Origin: Artocarpus heterophyllus
Lineage: Eukaryota > Streptophyta > Magnoliopsida > Rosales > Moraceae
DNA length: 64,000 bases
Assembly: GCA_025403435.1 (NCBI GenBank)
Contig: CM046347.1
Coordinates: forward strand, 23,262,597 to 23,326,596
Direction of reading: 5' to 3'
The notes beneath the pieces are model-generated. The model had not been told where the DNA came from. It made no database searches and saw only the letters and a program-made list of their open reading frames with translations. Numbering within the stretch: the first letter of the stretch is position 1; the number at the start of each line of letters is the position of its first letter. Below, one piece after another: positions 12,901 through 24,900 of this stretch. Made by a program: the position numbers and the translations under genes.

Positions 12901-15900
12901 AGAGCCTTTTTAAGTCTGCACACCATTCCTTCCTTTGATTCAAATCCCGGAGGAATTTCCATATAGATTTCTTCTTCAAGGTCTCCATGCAAGAATGCGT
13001 TTTTTACGTCAAACTGTTGTAAACTCCATCCAAAATTAGCAGCTAATGATAGGAGGACCCGTACCGTATTCATTTTCGCCACTGGAGCAAATGTCTCAAG
13101 GTAATCTATGCCATAGGTTTGAGTATACCCTTTGGCTACCAACCTTGCCTTATATCTCTCTAAGGAACCATCGGACTTGTATTTTACGGTAAACACCCAT
13201 CTACAACCCACCAACTTCTTTCCTTTCGGCATACTGACCATCTCCCATGTATTGTTTTTCTCCAAAGCTTCCATTTCTAGTTTCATGGCATTCTCCCATT
13301 CCTTGTGTCCTAATGCCTCGGATACATTTCTTGGAATTGAAATTGTATGTAGGTTGCTAAGGAAGGCTCTATGGTTTTGGGACAAATTTTTATAGGACAT
13401 AAAAAGATACAGAGGATATTTTGTGCATGTTCGTGTATTTTTTCTTAGAGCAATTGGTAGGTCTTTGTCACTTTGCTCTTTAGGTTCATGAATTGGTTCA
13501 CTTTGATTGGGTGTAGTTCCGGCTGGCCTAAAGGTTGGCTCGGGCAATTGAGCAGTGGCTTGATTTGGGGATTGGACTTGTACAGTTTGAAAGACTGGTA
13601 CTTTCTTCCTGGAATAGACTTGCAGCGGTCGAACAGTAGTATCTTGATGTCCTTTCTCCTTCATCATTCCTTGTGACTCTAAAATGGACTCGGATTGAGC
13701 AGTGGAAGCCGGGTCACTCTGAACAGATGGTGACTCAGCAGGCTGACCAGTGGACTCAAGTTGATCAAAGAACTCAGGGGTTGGTACTGACTGATTAGCA
13801 ATGGATGGTTCGGACTGACCTGCAATGGGTGGTACAGACTGGCCTGCACCTGCAGTGGGAATAAGCTCGGACTGACCAGGAAAAAAATCAAGGAAGAACA
13901 AGTCTCTATTTCTATCTTCATCCAATCTCTCCCCCTGAAGATAGGTATTATGGAAATATGACTCATTTTCAAGAAAAGTGACATCGGCTGAGACAAAGAA
14001 TTTACGCGAAGGTGGATGATAACATTTATACCCTTTTTGTGTGGAAGAGTATCCAATGAAAACACACTTAATAGCACGTGGATCAAGTTTACCCCGATTT
14101 TGAGAGTGAACATGGACAAAGACTACACTACCAAATATTCTAGGAGTAAGATTATTGGAGGGATTAAAATGTGGAAAGAATTTTGTAAGGATTTCCATTG
14201 GACTTTTGTAATCAAGAACCTTTGTAGGAAGTCTATTTATGAGGTGGGTTGCAGTTAAGACTGCCTCTCCCCAATATTGTTTTGGGACCTTTTTGTGAAA
14301 TAGGAGAGCTCTAGTGATATCAAGGATATGGCCATTTTTTCGTTCAGCAACACCATTTTGTTGAGGTGTGCTAACACAGGAAGACTCGTGAATGATCCCT
14401 TGTTTTTGAAAAAATGGGGAGAGAATTGATTAAAATAGTCCCTTGCATTATCAGAACGAAATCTTTTAATGCCCACATCGAATTGATTTTTGACCATGTT
14501 GTAGAAATTAGGGAAAATTGTGCTAACATCAGATTTGTTTTTCATAAGATATATCCATGTTATGCGGGTACAATCATCGATAAATGTCACAAACCATTTT
14601 GCACCAGAAATGTTTGGTGTCATAGAGGGCCCCCAGATGTCACTATGGATGAGAGTGAAAGGAACAAAGGTCTTTGTATTACTTATTGGAAAAGAAGCAC
14701 GTTTGTGCTTAGCAAATTCACAATCATTACAATGAAATTGATGGGGAACAGACCCTTTGAATAATGACGGAAAGATAAACTTAAGGACACTAAATGATGG
14801 ATGACCTAAACGACGATGATAAAGCCAAATTTTGTCTTTGTTGGAAATAACAGACTCGGAAAGGAATGATGTAGAAGAGGATTTCTCAATTTCTGTTCGT
14901 CCACCTTTTTCATCCAAGTAGTAAAGTCCATCTCTCTCACTAGCATGTCCAATCGTCCTCTTCGTGCCCTGCTCCTGAAACACACAATGAGAAGGAAAAA
15001 AGGATACACTGCAATTGGAATCTTTGGTGAGTTTTTGGATTGAAAGAAGATTAGTAAACAATTTAGGAACATGAAGGACATTTTTAAGGGTGATATATTG
15101 GTTGATATAAACATCCCCTTGACCTGCAATGGTGGTTACTGACCCATCGGCTATGGTAATTTTTTTTATGGCCAGAACAAGGTGTATATGAGGTAAAGGA
15201 TTTAGAGGAATATGTCATATGGTCTGTGGCTCCTGAGTCTATTATCCACATGTTTTTAGGAATGGCATCCGAGAAATTAGCAACACAAGAAGAGGGTGAA
15301 GTACCTGAAAAAACCAGAGAGCATGTACCTGCAGATGAACCGGCTGGTGCTTTGTCAAGGGATCCCAAAAATGCCTTCAACTTCTCAATGTCCTCCTTAT
15401 TAAGCTCGGTTCCTGTGTTCAGTGCGGTTTCATCATTGCTGGCCAAATGTACTTGTCCCCGCTCGCTTATCTGTTGATCAGCTGCATTCCTATTAGCCAT
15501 TGGAGGTCGGCCATGGAGTTTCCAGCACTTTTCTCTTGTGTGGCGGTGTTTCTTGCAGTAGGTACAAAACATCGAGTCTTTATTGAGTGGCTTTATGGAA
15601 TCAACCTGCATGTTGGTTCCTTCAGGACGGTGTACTTTCATTCTTGTGGTTTTTGTTATCATGGCTGAACCATTTTCAGTATGAGACTGAAGCATCACTT
15701 CTCTCCGTCCTTCCTCTGCACGGATGATAGCAATTGTCTCATTTAAGGATGGCAGATCCTCCTTTCCTAAAATCTGCACCCTTACCGCATCAAACTCTGC
15801 ATTGAGACCTGCAAGAAAATCGTAAATGCGCTCCTTTTCAACAAATCTTTTAAGGATTGCTGCATCATCACTACAACGCATTTGTATGCATTGGTAGTGA

Positions 15901-18900
15901 TCCATTTCCTGCCATAATCCCTGCAAACGGCTAGAATACTCCGTGACTGAAAGCATTCCTTGCTGTGTTGCTGAAAGTTTCGTCTTAATTTCAAAAATTT
16001 GTGCTGCATCATGAACTTTGGAGTACGTTTGTTTGATGGCATCCCATATCTCCTTGGCAGTGTTGAGAAACATGCAAGTGTCACTGATTTCAGGGAGCAT
16101 AGAGTTCCACAGCCATGACATAACCATGGAATCTTGTTCATCCCAAGCATCAAACTTCGGATCCCCTTCCTTAGGTCCCGTACCCAACAAGTGACTCAGT
16201 TTGCCTCTTCCCTTCAAAAACGTCCGAACCATTTGAGACCATTTCAAGTAATTCTTCCCATTCAATCGGTAGGCAGCCTGTATATTCTGCAAATCCCCTG
16301 TCGAAACTGCAGCAGAACTCTCTGAAACTTGATTGTCTGAGGCAGGGCTAGTTTCGGTTGAGGATGACATGATTGGGTGGAAGAGAAAGAGGAACTCACG
16401 AATTTGGAAGACTTAAAATTTCAGGAAAAATAATCCTAAGGCGCTGATACCATGTTATAAATTAGGGTTGAAGAGAAAACTTTCTCACGTTCTTTTCTTA
16501 TTACTTAAATCAGAAAATACACATACTTATATAGTTTGATACAAAGAAACCAAATCCCACAAAATCAGGAACACAAAATCAGGAAACTACTCTAACTAAA
16601 AATCTACAAATAACTCCTAAGATTTCCTACCGAATCTTCATAAAAAATATCCCTATTATCCCGGCTAATCATAACAGAAAATATTTAAGAGAACCAAGGT
16701 CTTTGATTTCGAACTCCTTGGCTAGTTGTCTCTTTATTCGTGTCAGTTCTTCATCATAGTCACCAGTTAAGATGATGTCATCAACATACACTATGAGTAC
16801 TGCAATCTTCCTTTCTGAGGAGAACTTCACAAATAGGGTGTGGTCTGCCTGGCATTGAGTATATCCATGATCTACTACTGCTTTTGTAAACTTGCCAAAC
16901 CAGGCACGGGGAGACTGCTTTAGTCCATACAGAGATTTCTTAAGTTTGCATACCTTGCTGTGATTGTTGGTAGTTTCCAGTCCCGGTGGTATTTTCATAT
17001 ACACTTCCTCCTCCAAATCACCATTTAAGAAAGCATTTTTGACGTCCAGTTGGTTCAATGGCGAGTCTCTGTTAGCTGCAAGAGAAAGCAACACCCTAAT
17101 TGTGTTGAGTTTGGCTACCGGGGCAAATGTTTCTTGATAGTCAATGCCATAGGACTGAGTAGAGCCCTTGGCAACTAGGCGCGCTTTCAACCTTTCAATA
17201 CTCCCATCTGCGTTGTGTTTAATGGTAAAGATCCATTTACAGCCAACTGGTTTCTTTCCAACTGGAAGATCTGAAATAGACCACGTACCATTCTTCTCTA
17301 ATGCTTTGATTTCTTCGTTTACTGCACTTCTCCACTCAGGATTGTTTAGGGCCTCATGTATTGAGTGTGGAACCTGCACACTATCAAGTGAAGAGACAAA
17401 TGCTTGATAGGATGGTGACAACCCTTCATAAGACACAAATTTGCAAATAGGGTGATTGGTGCATGATCTAACACCCTTTCTTAATGCAATAGGCATATCC
17501 AGATCACCAGAGACTTGTGCAGTATTTTCAGAGCCAGAAGTTCCCTTACCTGAGTTATTCTGAACAAGATTTGGACTTGGTTCTGACTCTTGGTCAAGAG
17601 TGAGAGGGATTGAGTGCTCTATCCTTCTCTCGGGCTTTGTCCTCCTAGCATAAACACGGAACTCTTTGCTTGCAATTTGTGGTGATTTGGATGGGTTACG
17701 AATTGGCTCTTGAATGGTGCCTTGAGAAGTATTTACAAGTGGCTGACCCTCGGTTTGATCAGGATGATCAGGAACTGAATCAGGGATTGAGATTGGGATT
17801 GTTGGAGAAGGATCACTTTCGAGTTGGACAGGTGTTTGAGTGGTAATTGGCTGGTATGATGGTGAGTTATACTCGGGTTGAAGGAGACTGAATTCATTGC
17901 CATGATAATCATCCCAAAACTGATATTCACTCATATTCTCCCCCTGAATTGAAGGTTTTGGGAAGTAAGCTTGATGCTCAAAAAATGTTACATTCATGGA
18001 GTTGTAAAATTTCTTAGTGACTGTGGAGTAACATTTATACCCTTTTTGGTTTGAGGAGTATCCAAGAAATACACATTTGATGGATTTAGGATCCAATTTG
18101 CTTCGATGTTGTTGATGAATATGAACAAATGCAGTACAACCAAAGATCTTTGGGTTCAAGGAAGTAATTATTTTGGTGTGTGGGAAAAATTTAAGGAGAC
18201 TTTGGCAAGGCTTTTGGAACTGGATGACTCTAGAGGGCATTCTATTGATAAGGTATGCAGCTGTAAGGACTGCTTCTCCCCAGAAAAATTTTGGGACATA
18301 TGTTGAGAACATGAGAGACCTGGCTACTTCCAATAAATGTCTGTTTTTTCTTTCTGCAACTCCATTCTGTTGAGGTGTGTCAATACAGGAACTGATATGA
18401 ACTATTCCCTGGGTTTTGAGATAGGAACTGAGAACAGTAGCATAGAATTCTTTGGCATTGTCGGTTTTTAGGACTTGGATTTTGGTTTGGAATTGGGTTT
18501 GTATCATTGAGTTGAAATTTTGAAAAATTTGGCCTACTTCTGATTTTTCTTTCATCAGGAATATCCAAGTCAATCTTGTGTGATCGTCTACAAATGACAC
18601 AAACCATCGAGTTCCTGTTACATTTTTTACTCTTGAAGGTCCCCACACATCACTGTGAATCATGGCAAATGGGTGAGATGGTTTATATGATATTCTAGGA
18701 AACTGAGTACGAGTATGTTTTGCTAATTGACACACTTCACAATTGAAAAACTATGAGCTTTTATTGATAAATAAGGAAGGAAATAGTTTTTTCAGGTACA
18801 TGAAATTTGGATGACCAAGACGAATAAGCCATAACATAACCTCATTATTTTTATTTCCACAAGAAATAGACTGACTTCCAGAGGACACACAATTCGCATT

Positions 18901-21900
18901 TTGAGTTTGTCTGCTAGGAGTAAAGTCTTTGAGAAGATAAAGCCCAGAACACATCTCAGCACTGCCAATAATCTTCCCCGAATCCAAATCCTGAAACACA
19001 CACACGGTAGGGAAAAATTTAGTCATGCAATTGAGATCACGATTTAATTTACTTATAGAAAGTAAATTACAGTCCAAATTGGGAACATGGAGGACAGAGT
19101 GTAGTGTCATGTCTTGAGTGATTATGATGGAACCTGTTCCCTCAACTTCGGATATAGTGCCATCGGCTATTCGAACTGTATATTTTTCTCTACACGGGCT
19201 GTAGTTGTGAAACAGGTTTTTATCTCCCGTCATGTGATCGGAGGCTCCTGAGTCAACAATCCATGGATTTGAGTGTTGCCTATTGACACTAAGGGCTTTA
19301 GAAAATTTACCTTTCTGTGCTAGCATGCCAGTTTCAGGAGTAGGTGTGCTTGTTTGACTAATGGAATTCTGGCTGAAGAGTTTTTGCAGCACTTCAAGTT
19401 GTTCTTTGGTAAACGGGCTTGTTTCTGTTGGATTTCCATCAGTGGTTGTTGTTGTATTAGCCCGATTTTCTCGATCATTAGTTGTTCTTGAATGTTTCCC
19501 ATCATTTGGTTTACCATGGATTTTCCAACAATTTTCCCTGAGATGCCCTGGCTTGCGACAATAGTCACACCATGGTCTCCCCCTTTTTTGACGGTTGTCA
19601 TTGTTGGTGTAGGATTGAGTTCCCCGAGCAGCAAGGGCTGAGCTTTCCAGGTTCTGTGCAGAAGTTTGTACTCCCATCATAACCTTTTTCCTGCTTTCCT
19701 CTCGACGGACTTCTGAAAAAGCTTCACGTGTACTTGGGAGGGGTTTGGTTGCCATCACTCTGCCTCGGACTTCATCCAAATTTTTGTTGAGGCCATGAAG
19801 AAACTTGAATGTCCGCTTCTGTTCCACAATTTTCCTATACAATGCAGCGTCTTCAGAGCACTTCCAAGCATGCACCTCAAACATATCGAGTTGTTGCCAA
19901 TTGCGGGTGAGGGCATTGAAATATTGGGTGACCGTGAGTTCTCCCTGGTGCAAGTCGTAGAGATTTGTTTCAATCTCGAATAGAGCTGCTGTGTTTTCAG
20001 TGCTGGAATACATGTCTTTTGCAGTATCCCATATTTCCTTAGCAGTCCCATATAGGAGAAAGTTTTTTCCAATATCATTGTTCATTGAGTTAATTAACCA
20101 GGACATAACCATGTGGTTTTCAGTCTTCCATACCTTGAATTTGGGATCTTTTTCGTCTGGAATGATAACTTCTCCAGTGAGGTAATCATCTTTGCCTCTT
20201 CCACAAATGAACATCATCACCGATTGAGACCATTGAAGGTAGTTGTGTCCGTTGAGTTTGTGGCCTGTGATAAGAGGTAACGGTGTATCAGGTCCTCCAT
20301 GACTGATTGTTGCAGGCGAAGGGACTGGGTTGGATGTCACTTCAGACGATGATGAGTTTTGTCTTTCAGTGGTCATGCCGTATTTCGTCATGGGATGATT
20401 AAGGTTCCAAAGGCTGGCTCGGATACCATGTGAGTTGTGATAGAATTTTCTCACACTGCATTAGGTAAAAAATTGTGATACATATAGGAATGATCTCCCT
20501 GATTTTAATCCAAGATTCTAGGTTCCTAAAAGACTAATCAGAGGAGAATCAGAGGAGAATCCTTCACTAAAAAAGGAAAAAACGAAAATGGAGGAATTTG
20601 GTAATATTAATACCGGATCCTCTTTATTACAAGTTACCAAATATAACTTTATCAGAATTCCTAAGATTTCTGCATATTAATCTATGAGATTCCACAGATC
20701 TACCACAGGCTACTGCACTTTCCTAGGAGGAAACTTGATAACTTGGAGAAGCAAGAAGCAAACAGTTGTCTCCAGATCAAGTGCAGAGGCTGAATTCCGT
20801 GCAATGGCTCAAGGCATATGTGAATTACTTTGGATAAAAATTGTCCTTAGTGATTTGGGGATCAAGTGGGAAGGACCAATGAAGCTGTACTGTGACAACA
20901 AGTCTGCCATCAGCATTGCACATAATCCAGTCCAACATGACCGAACTAAGTATGTGGAAATCGACCGACATTTCATCAAGGAAAAACTTGAAAGTGGTCT
21001 AATTTGCACTCCCTATGTTCCTACAAACAGGCAACTGGCAGACATTGGGTCTATCTATCACCGCATTTCAAAGCATCACCAGCAAGTTAGAAATGGAAAA
21101 CATCCACTCACCAGCTTGAGGAGGGGTGTTGACAAATCTGCATGATTTGTGACTCGGATTTTAAGGGAATTTGTTCCCTAATTTTCTGAGTCGATGCAAG
21201 CTGGACAAATATGCAAGCTGGACAAATCTTGTAATTAGGCCTTAATTTGTGTAATGGGTGCTATATATTTTGTTACCATAAATAGCTCCTAGGTAGACTA
21301 TTCTTGTAATCTATATATATAGGCTGTACAGTTTATCCTTGAAGATATAACATAACAATTCGTTCAGTGAGCAACATTGAATGTATTTCTTGTCGTAGCT
21401 CATGCATGTGTTATTGTTGAATTTCTTGAAGATCTTCTAATTTAAGGATTGTGAAAGAAATAGCAGAATAATTTAAATAAAAAGAAGAAATAACAAGAGT
21501 ATTCCGTCTTTATCTCTAAAACATTTTATCATCTTCTTTATCTAACTTATTGATTGGATCAATGTAAGAGTAATTTTATTGTTGTTCGTGCGTTTTACGT
21601 CAAGAGATGAAGGCGACGTTACCCATGCTTGAGAATGATTGATGAGAGAAGAGAAGTATTACTCAAGTTTTACTATAACTTGAATAGGTTGCAAACAGTT
21701 TTAATGAAGTTTTTTCCTCATTGCTTTTATGTAATTGACATAATTTTATTGGTGGTGGCAGATTGTATTTTCTAACGCATGGTGGATTGGCAGTCTAGCT
21801 GAAAACCCAGAAGAAGCCCGACTTGATTTTCCCAAGGAACTAAGTGATGTAAGTTTTCCCACAAGCTGGTTTGGAACTTGTATCTTTCTATATTTTCATT

Positions 21901-24900
21901 TTAATAAATATATACAATTAATGGTGTTCCAGTCCTAAGCTTCTGTTGATTTCAGGGTCAACATACTGAATATGATTTTAAAGGTGGTGCCGGTGGTGCC
22001 GCATGTAGTCATAAGCAAATTTGTGATAAAACTGGAATTTCCCATGTAGAAGAGGAATCTCCCAAATCGACGCCTGAAGGTGATTTATCTGAGGGTGAAG
22101 ACAAAGATTTGAAAGCAACTCCCGTTCGGCACTCGGCAAGAACTGCTGGGAAAACATTCAAGTACTGTTCTGCTAGATTTTTTCCAGTTGCTGTATTCTG
22201 CAATCTGTCTGTGTTTGGTTTTTGTTAGGAGCCTTGGTAGTGCAGATCTTGGTTGCTGCTTTGTTGTTCTTGTTTCTTGCGCCTTGTTGTTCTTATTGTT
22301 TGTACTTTTGTACTTTTGGATTATTTTTATTTTTATTTTTTATTTTTTAAAAGCCAATTTTTCTTTGCAAAGAGGAAAAAGTAAAAGTTATGAAGACTTG
22401 AAAAGATGAAGTTTTCTACTTGCTAGAAAAAAATAGAACGTTATTTATCATATTGTTAGAGGGTTAAATTCTTTCCCCTATTTTTCTCTGCCAAATTATT
22501 AATCAGTGCATAAACTGCCAAGACGTTCAGGTTTTCTGTATTCCTCTACACATGTATATTTTGAAGGTTTAGTTAGTTACATATGTATTTCTGTGAATTA
22601 TTAGTTTAGATGGTTGTTTTATTCTATATTGCATGTTGCTCTTTTTTTTTTTTTGAAAATCTTTCGTTCAAGAAGTTAAATGGGAATTCTTTTTAGTCAT
22701 CTGGAAAGACACTCAAATTTGATTGTCAAACTTTATGTGATGCTTCTAACCTGTGTTCCTGTCAATTCTTGTTTTTAACTGTTGAACTTTTGATGTTCTA
22801 TTCAAGATAGTTTGTTCTGTAGCCTCAAAAGTTCAGTGTGTCTAATGATCTCTTTCTTTATATGGATTCAGGTTTGCCGACGCTTCTTCAGGAGATGATT
22901 CTATGGTAAGTGATGCTAATGAATATGAAAAAAAAAACAAGTTGCCACTGGGTTCATTGGCCCGGAATTATACTTCTGGAAATATCCTTATTACAAGTGT
23001 CCTCATTTAGCGCAACTAGGAATTTCTTTTGTCCTGATAAGATGGCTTAGTTCAGCATCAAAATTTTGTTATTCTATATCTAGCTAATATCTGGGATTGC
23101 TTAACATCAGTCGACCTTTAACTTAATGAGTTTCGCTTCTTACTAGCTGTAATCTTATTGTTTCCTTAATTGCCGGATACAGAAAGAAGATGTCTGCCCT
23201 GCAGTCTGTGACATCGACAGTGAAGATACCACAGAGGAAACTCAATCTCCAATTCAAAATCAGCAGTCTGCTCCATTAAAGACACAGTCTAAGCAGTCTT
23301 CAATTTCCATTAAGATGAATAAATCCAGGGACGAGTCATCTGGTAATCATGGCTCACTTGTTCAGACCACCATATCTACACTGTTCAAGAAAGTGGAGGA
23401 AAAGGTAATGGCGTAATGGCTGAAAGGTTTTGCTATATGTTACTGAAAATGTAATCTACTCGTGGAAGAATCTTTTCGAGATATTTTTTTGGTTACTTCC
23501 TTGCATCAGCATACATGTTCCGTTTACCATTTTCTTAGTTGATGCAAACTCTTTGCATATGTTACAACCCCTCTTTGTGAATGTCTGGTGGGTACAAGTT
23601 TTATGTTTTTCTGTAAATTTTCATTTTCTCAATTAGTCAATTGTGCTATTACCCCAAGCTTGAAAATTTTTTTACAGCAGTGCCTTTGTGGTGTTCCGGA
23701 ATGCCTTTTAATTTGAAGTGAAATGTCAAATTTTAAGAGGTACCTGATAAGACTCTAACCACAAACTCAGTAAGTTGAACAAAAAACAAGCCTTTATTGC
23801 TGAATCAAGTGAAAGATTATAATGAAATTCTAATTGAGATAGTATGCAAGAGACTATCCAACTCTTGTTTTGCTTGGAATCGCTAAGACTTTTCCCATAA
23901 AACCAGACCTGCTCCCTTAGCTACTACTAACCATTCTTATTTATGCTACTAATGTCAACTAACAAACTTTAACTAACTATCAACAGACTACTAATTCCCT
24001 CAACTAACTGACAAGTCCTATCAGTGCTTTGTTTGATCCTGGGAAATATGTCATCTATCGCTTGGTTTCAACTTGTGGTGGTGTAACTTGAATTATGCTT
24101 GATGTCAACTACAATCTCAAGAAATGACATCACTTTGATTACTTGAATGAATCCTAGTAGACTTCCACCTAAACCACAAAAATGTGAGAAGTAACACCTA
24201 CTAATGGTGATTGGAACAAACTTTCAACAAATTGAAACATAGGATCTCTGAAAGACCAATGATATCCTTCACTGATCTCCTATATTTCATCAAGCTATTT
24301 GCTTCTAGGGTAACCTGCAGATTCCATGAGTTTGTTTCTTTATTGTCTCACAATAAAAAATGGCAAATATAAACAGTTTTTTTTTTTTTTTAACGTCTCT
24401 TCATTTTCTATTTGTTTATTAATTTGTCATCCTTTGGGTGTAACAACTATTTAAAATGGAAGACTTGTAAAAATCTTTTTTGGCAGCATAAAGCCTGGTT
24501 TTTCTTTCGCTTTGGTTTCTCCTTTCCGATTCCTCTTTCCTCCGCTCTTCTATCTCCCTTCTTTCTTTTCCTGGTCCTGGATCAATTTAATTTTACTCCC
24601 TGTTTGTGTTTGGCTCTACTTAGTCCTTCGTCTTGGGTGGAGCTATTGTTTCATCTATACACTTTGAGTCATGATTGTTGCGATGGTTGTTGTTTCTGCT
24701 GCTTCTACTTCTAAAGGAGTGAGATTGTTTAGTTTGATAAGTAGTTTTGGGAATCTGTATTAATAGCGAGGTTCTCGTTCTTTTTAAGCTTGCATTTTTC
24801 GGCTGCTTCTCATATAACCATTTTGGATAAAAAGACAATTTTTCTAAATAAGAAAAACAAATACGAGGTGGCCTATATCGTTTTAGCATGATTTTTTTTT

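Larger units (their letters stand above)
11571..16676 (-). mobile_element. Copia LTR retrotransposon C (inside B)
   Basis: A minus-strand Copia, 5106 bp, inserted in the RT of B with TSD GAAAA (11566-11570 and 16677-16681). The LTRs of 224 bp differ at one visible base (tgttatgaa versus tgttataaa). The polyprotein is nearly complete, with one frameshift at a T run near 15165, a one-base loss near 14425 and a TAG at 12027-12029. It is the innermost and apparently one of the youngest elements in the RHL1 intron. Confidence 0.95.
10448..20696 (-). mobile_element. Copia LTR retrotransposon B (inside A, host of C)
   Basis: A minus-strand Copia element inserted in the RNase H domain of A, with TSD GATCT (10443-10447 and 20697-20701). 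The LTRs (268 bp each) look identical over their whole length, so insertion was recent. Without C it would be about 5.1 kb. The polyprotein has one in-frame stop (TAG at 18748-18750) and one frameshift (about 11225), plus the interruption by C. Its Gag subtype (LNGHNYLQWSQSVMMFICGRGK) matches K and L rather than A, C, G and J. Confidence 0.95.
6118..21366 (+). mobile_element. Copia LTR retrotransposon A (in RHL1 intron 2, host of B and C)
   Basis: A full-length plus-strand Ty1/Copia element, bounded by LTRs 6118-6340 and 21127-21366 and a perfect 5-bp TSD GTGAG (6113-6117 and 21367-21371). It lies in the same orientation as RHL1. Without the nested B it would be about 5.0 kb. The order Gag, zinc knuckle, protease (VDSGATDHMT), integrase, RT, RNase H is that of Copia. 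Several frameshifts and a stop break the polyprotein. The LTRs differ by seven substitutions over 223 aligned bases plus a 17-bp duplication, so A is the oldest of the three nested elements by this measure. Confidence 0.95.

Noticed and set aside
24412..24714. 100-codon frame in RHL1 intron 6 with many Phe, Leu and Cys residues
   Set aside because: Reads from a T-rich intron; the hydrophobic look is a composition effect and no splice signals connect it to RHL1.
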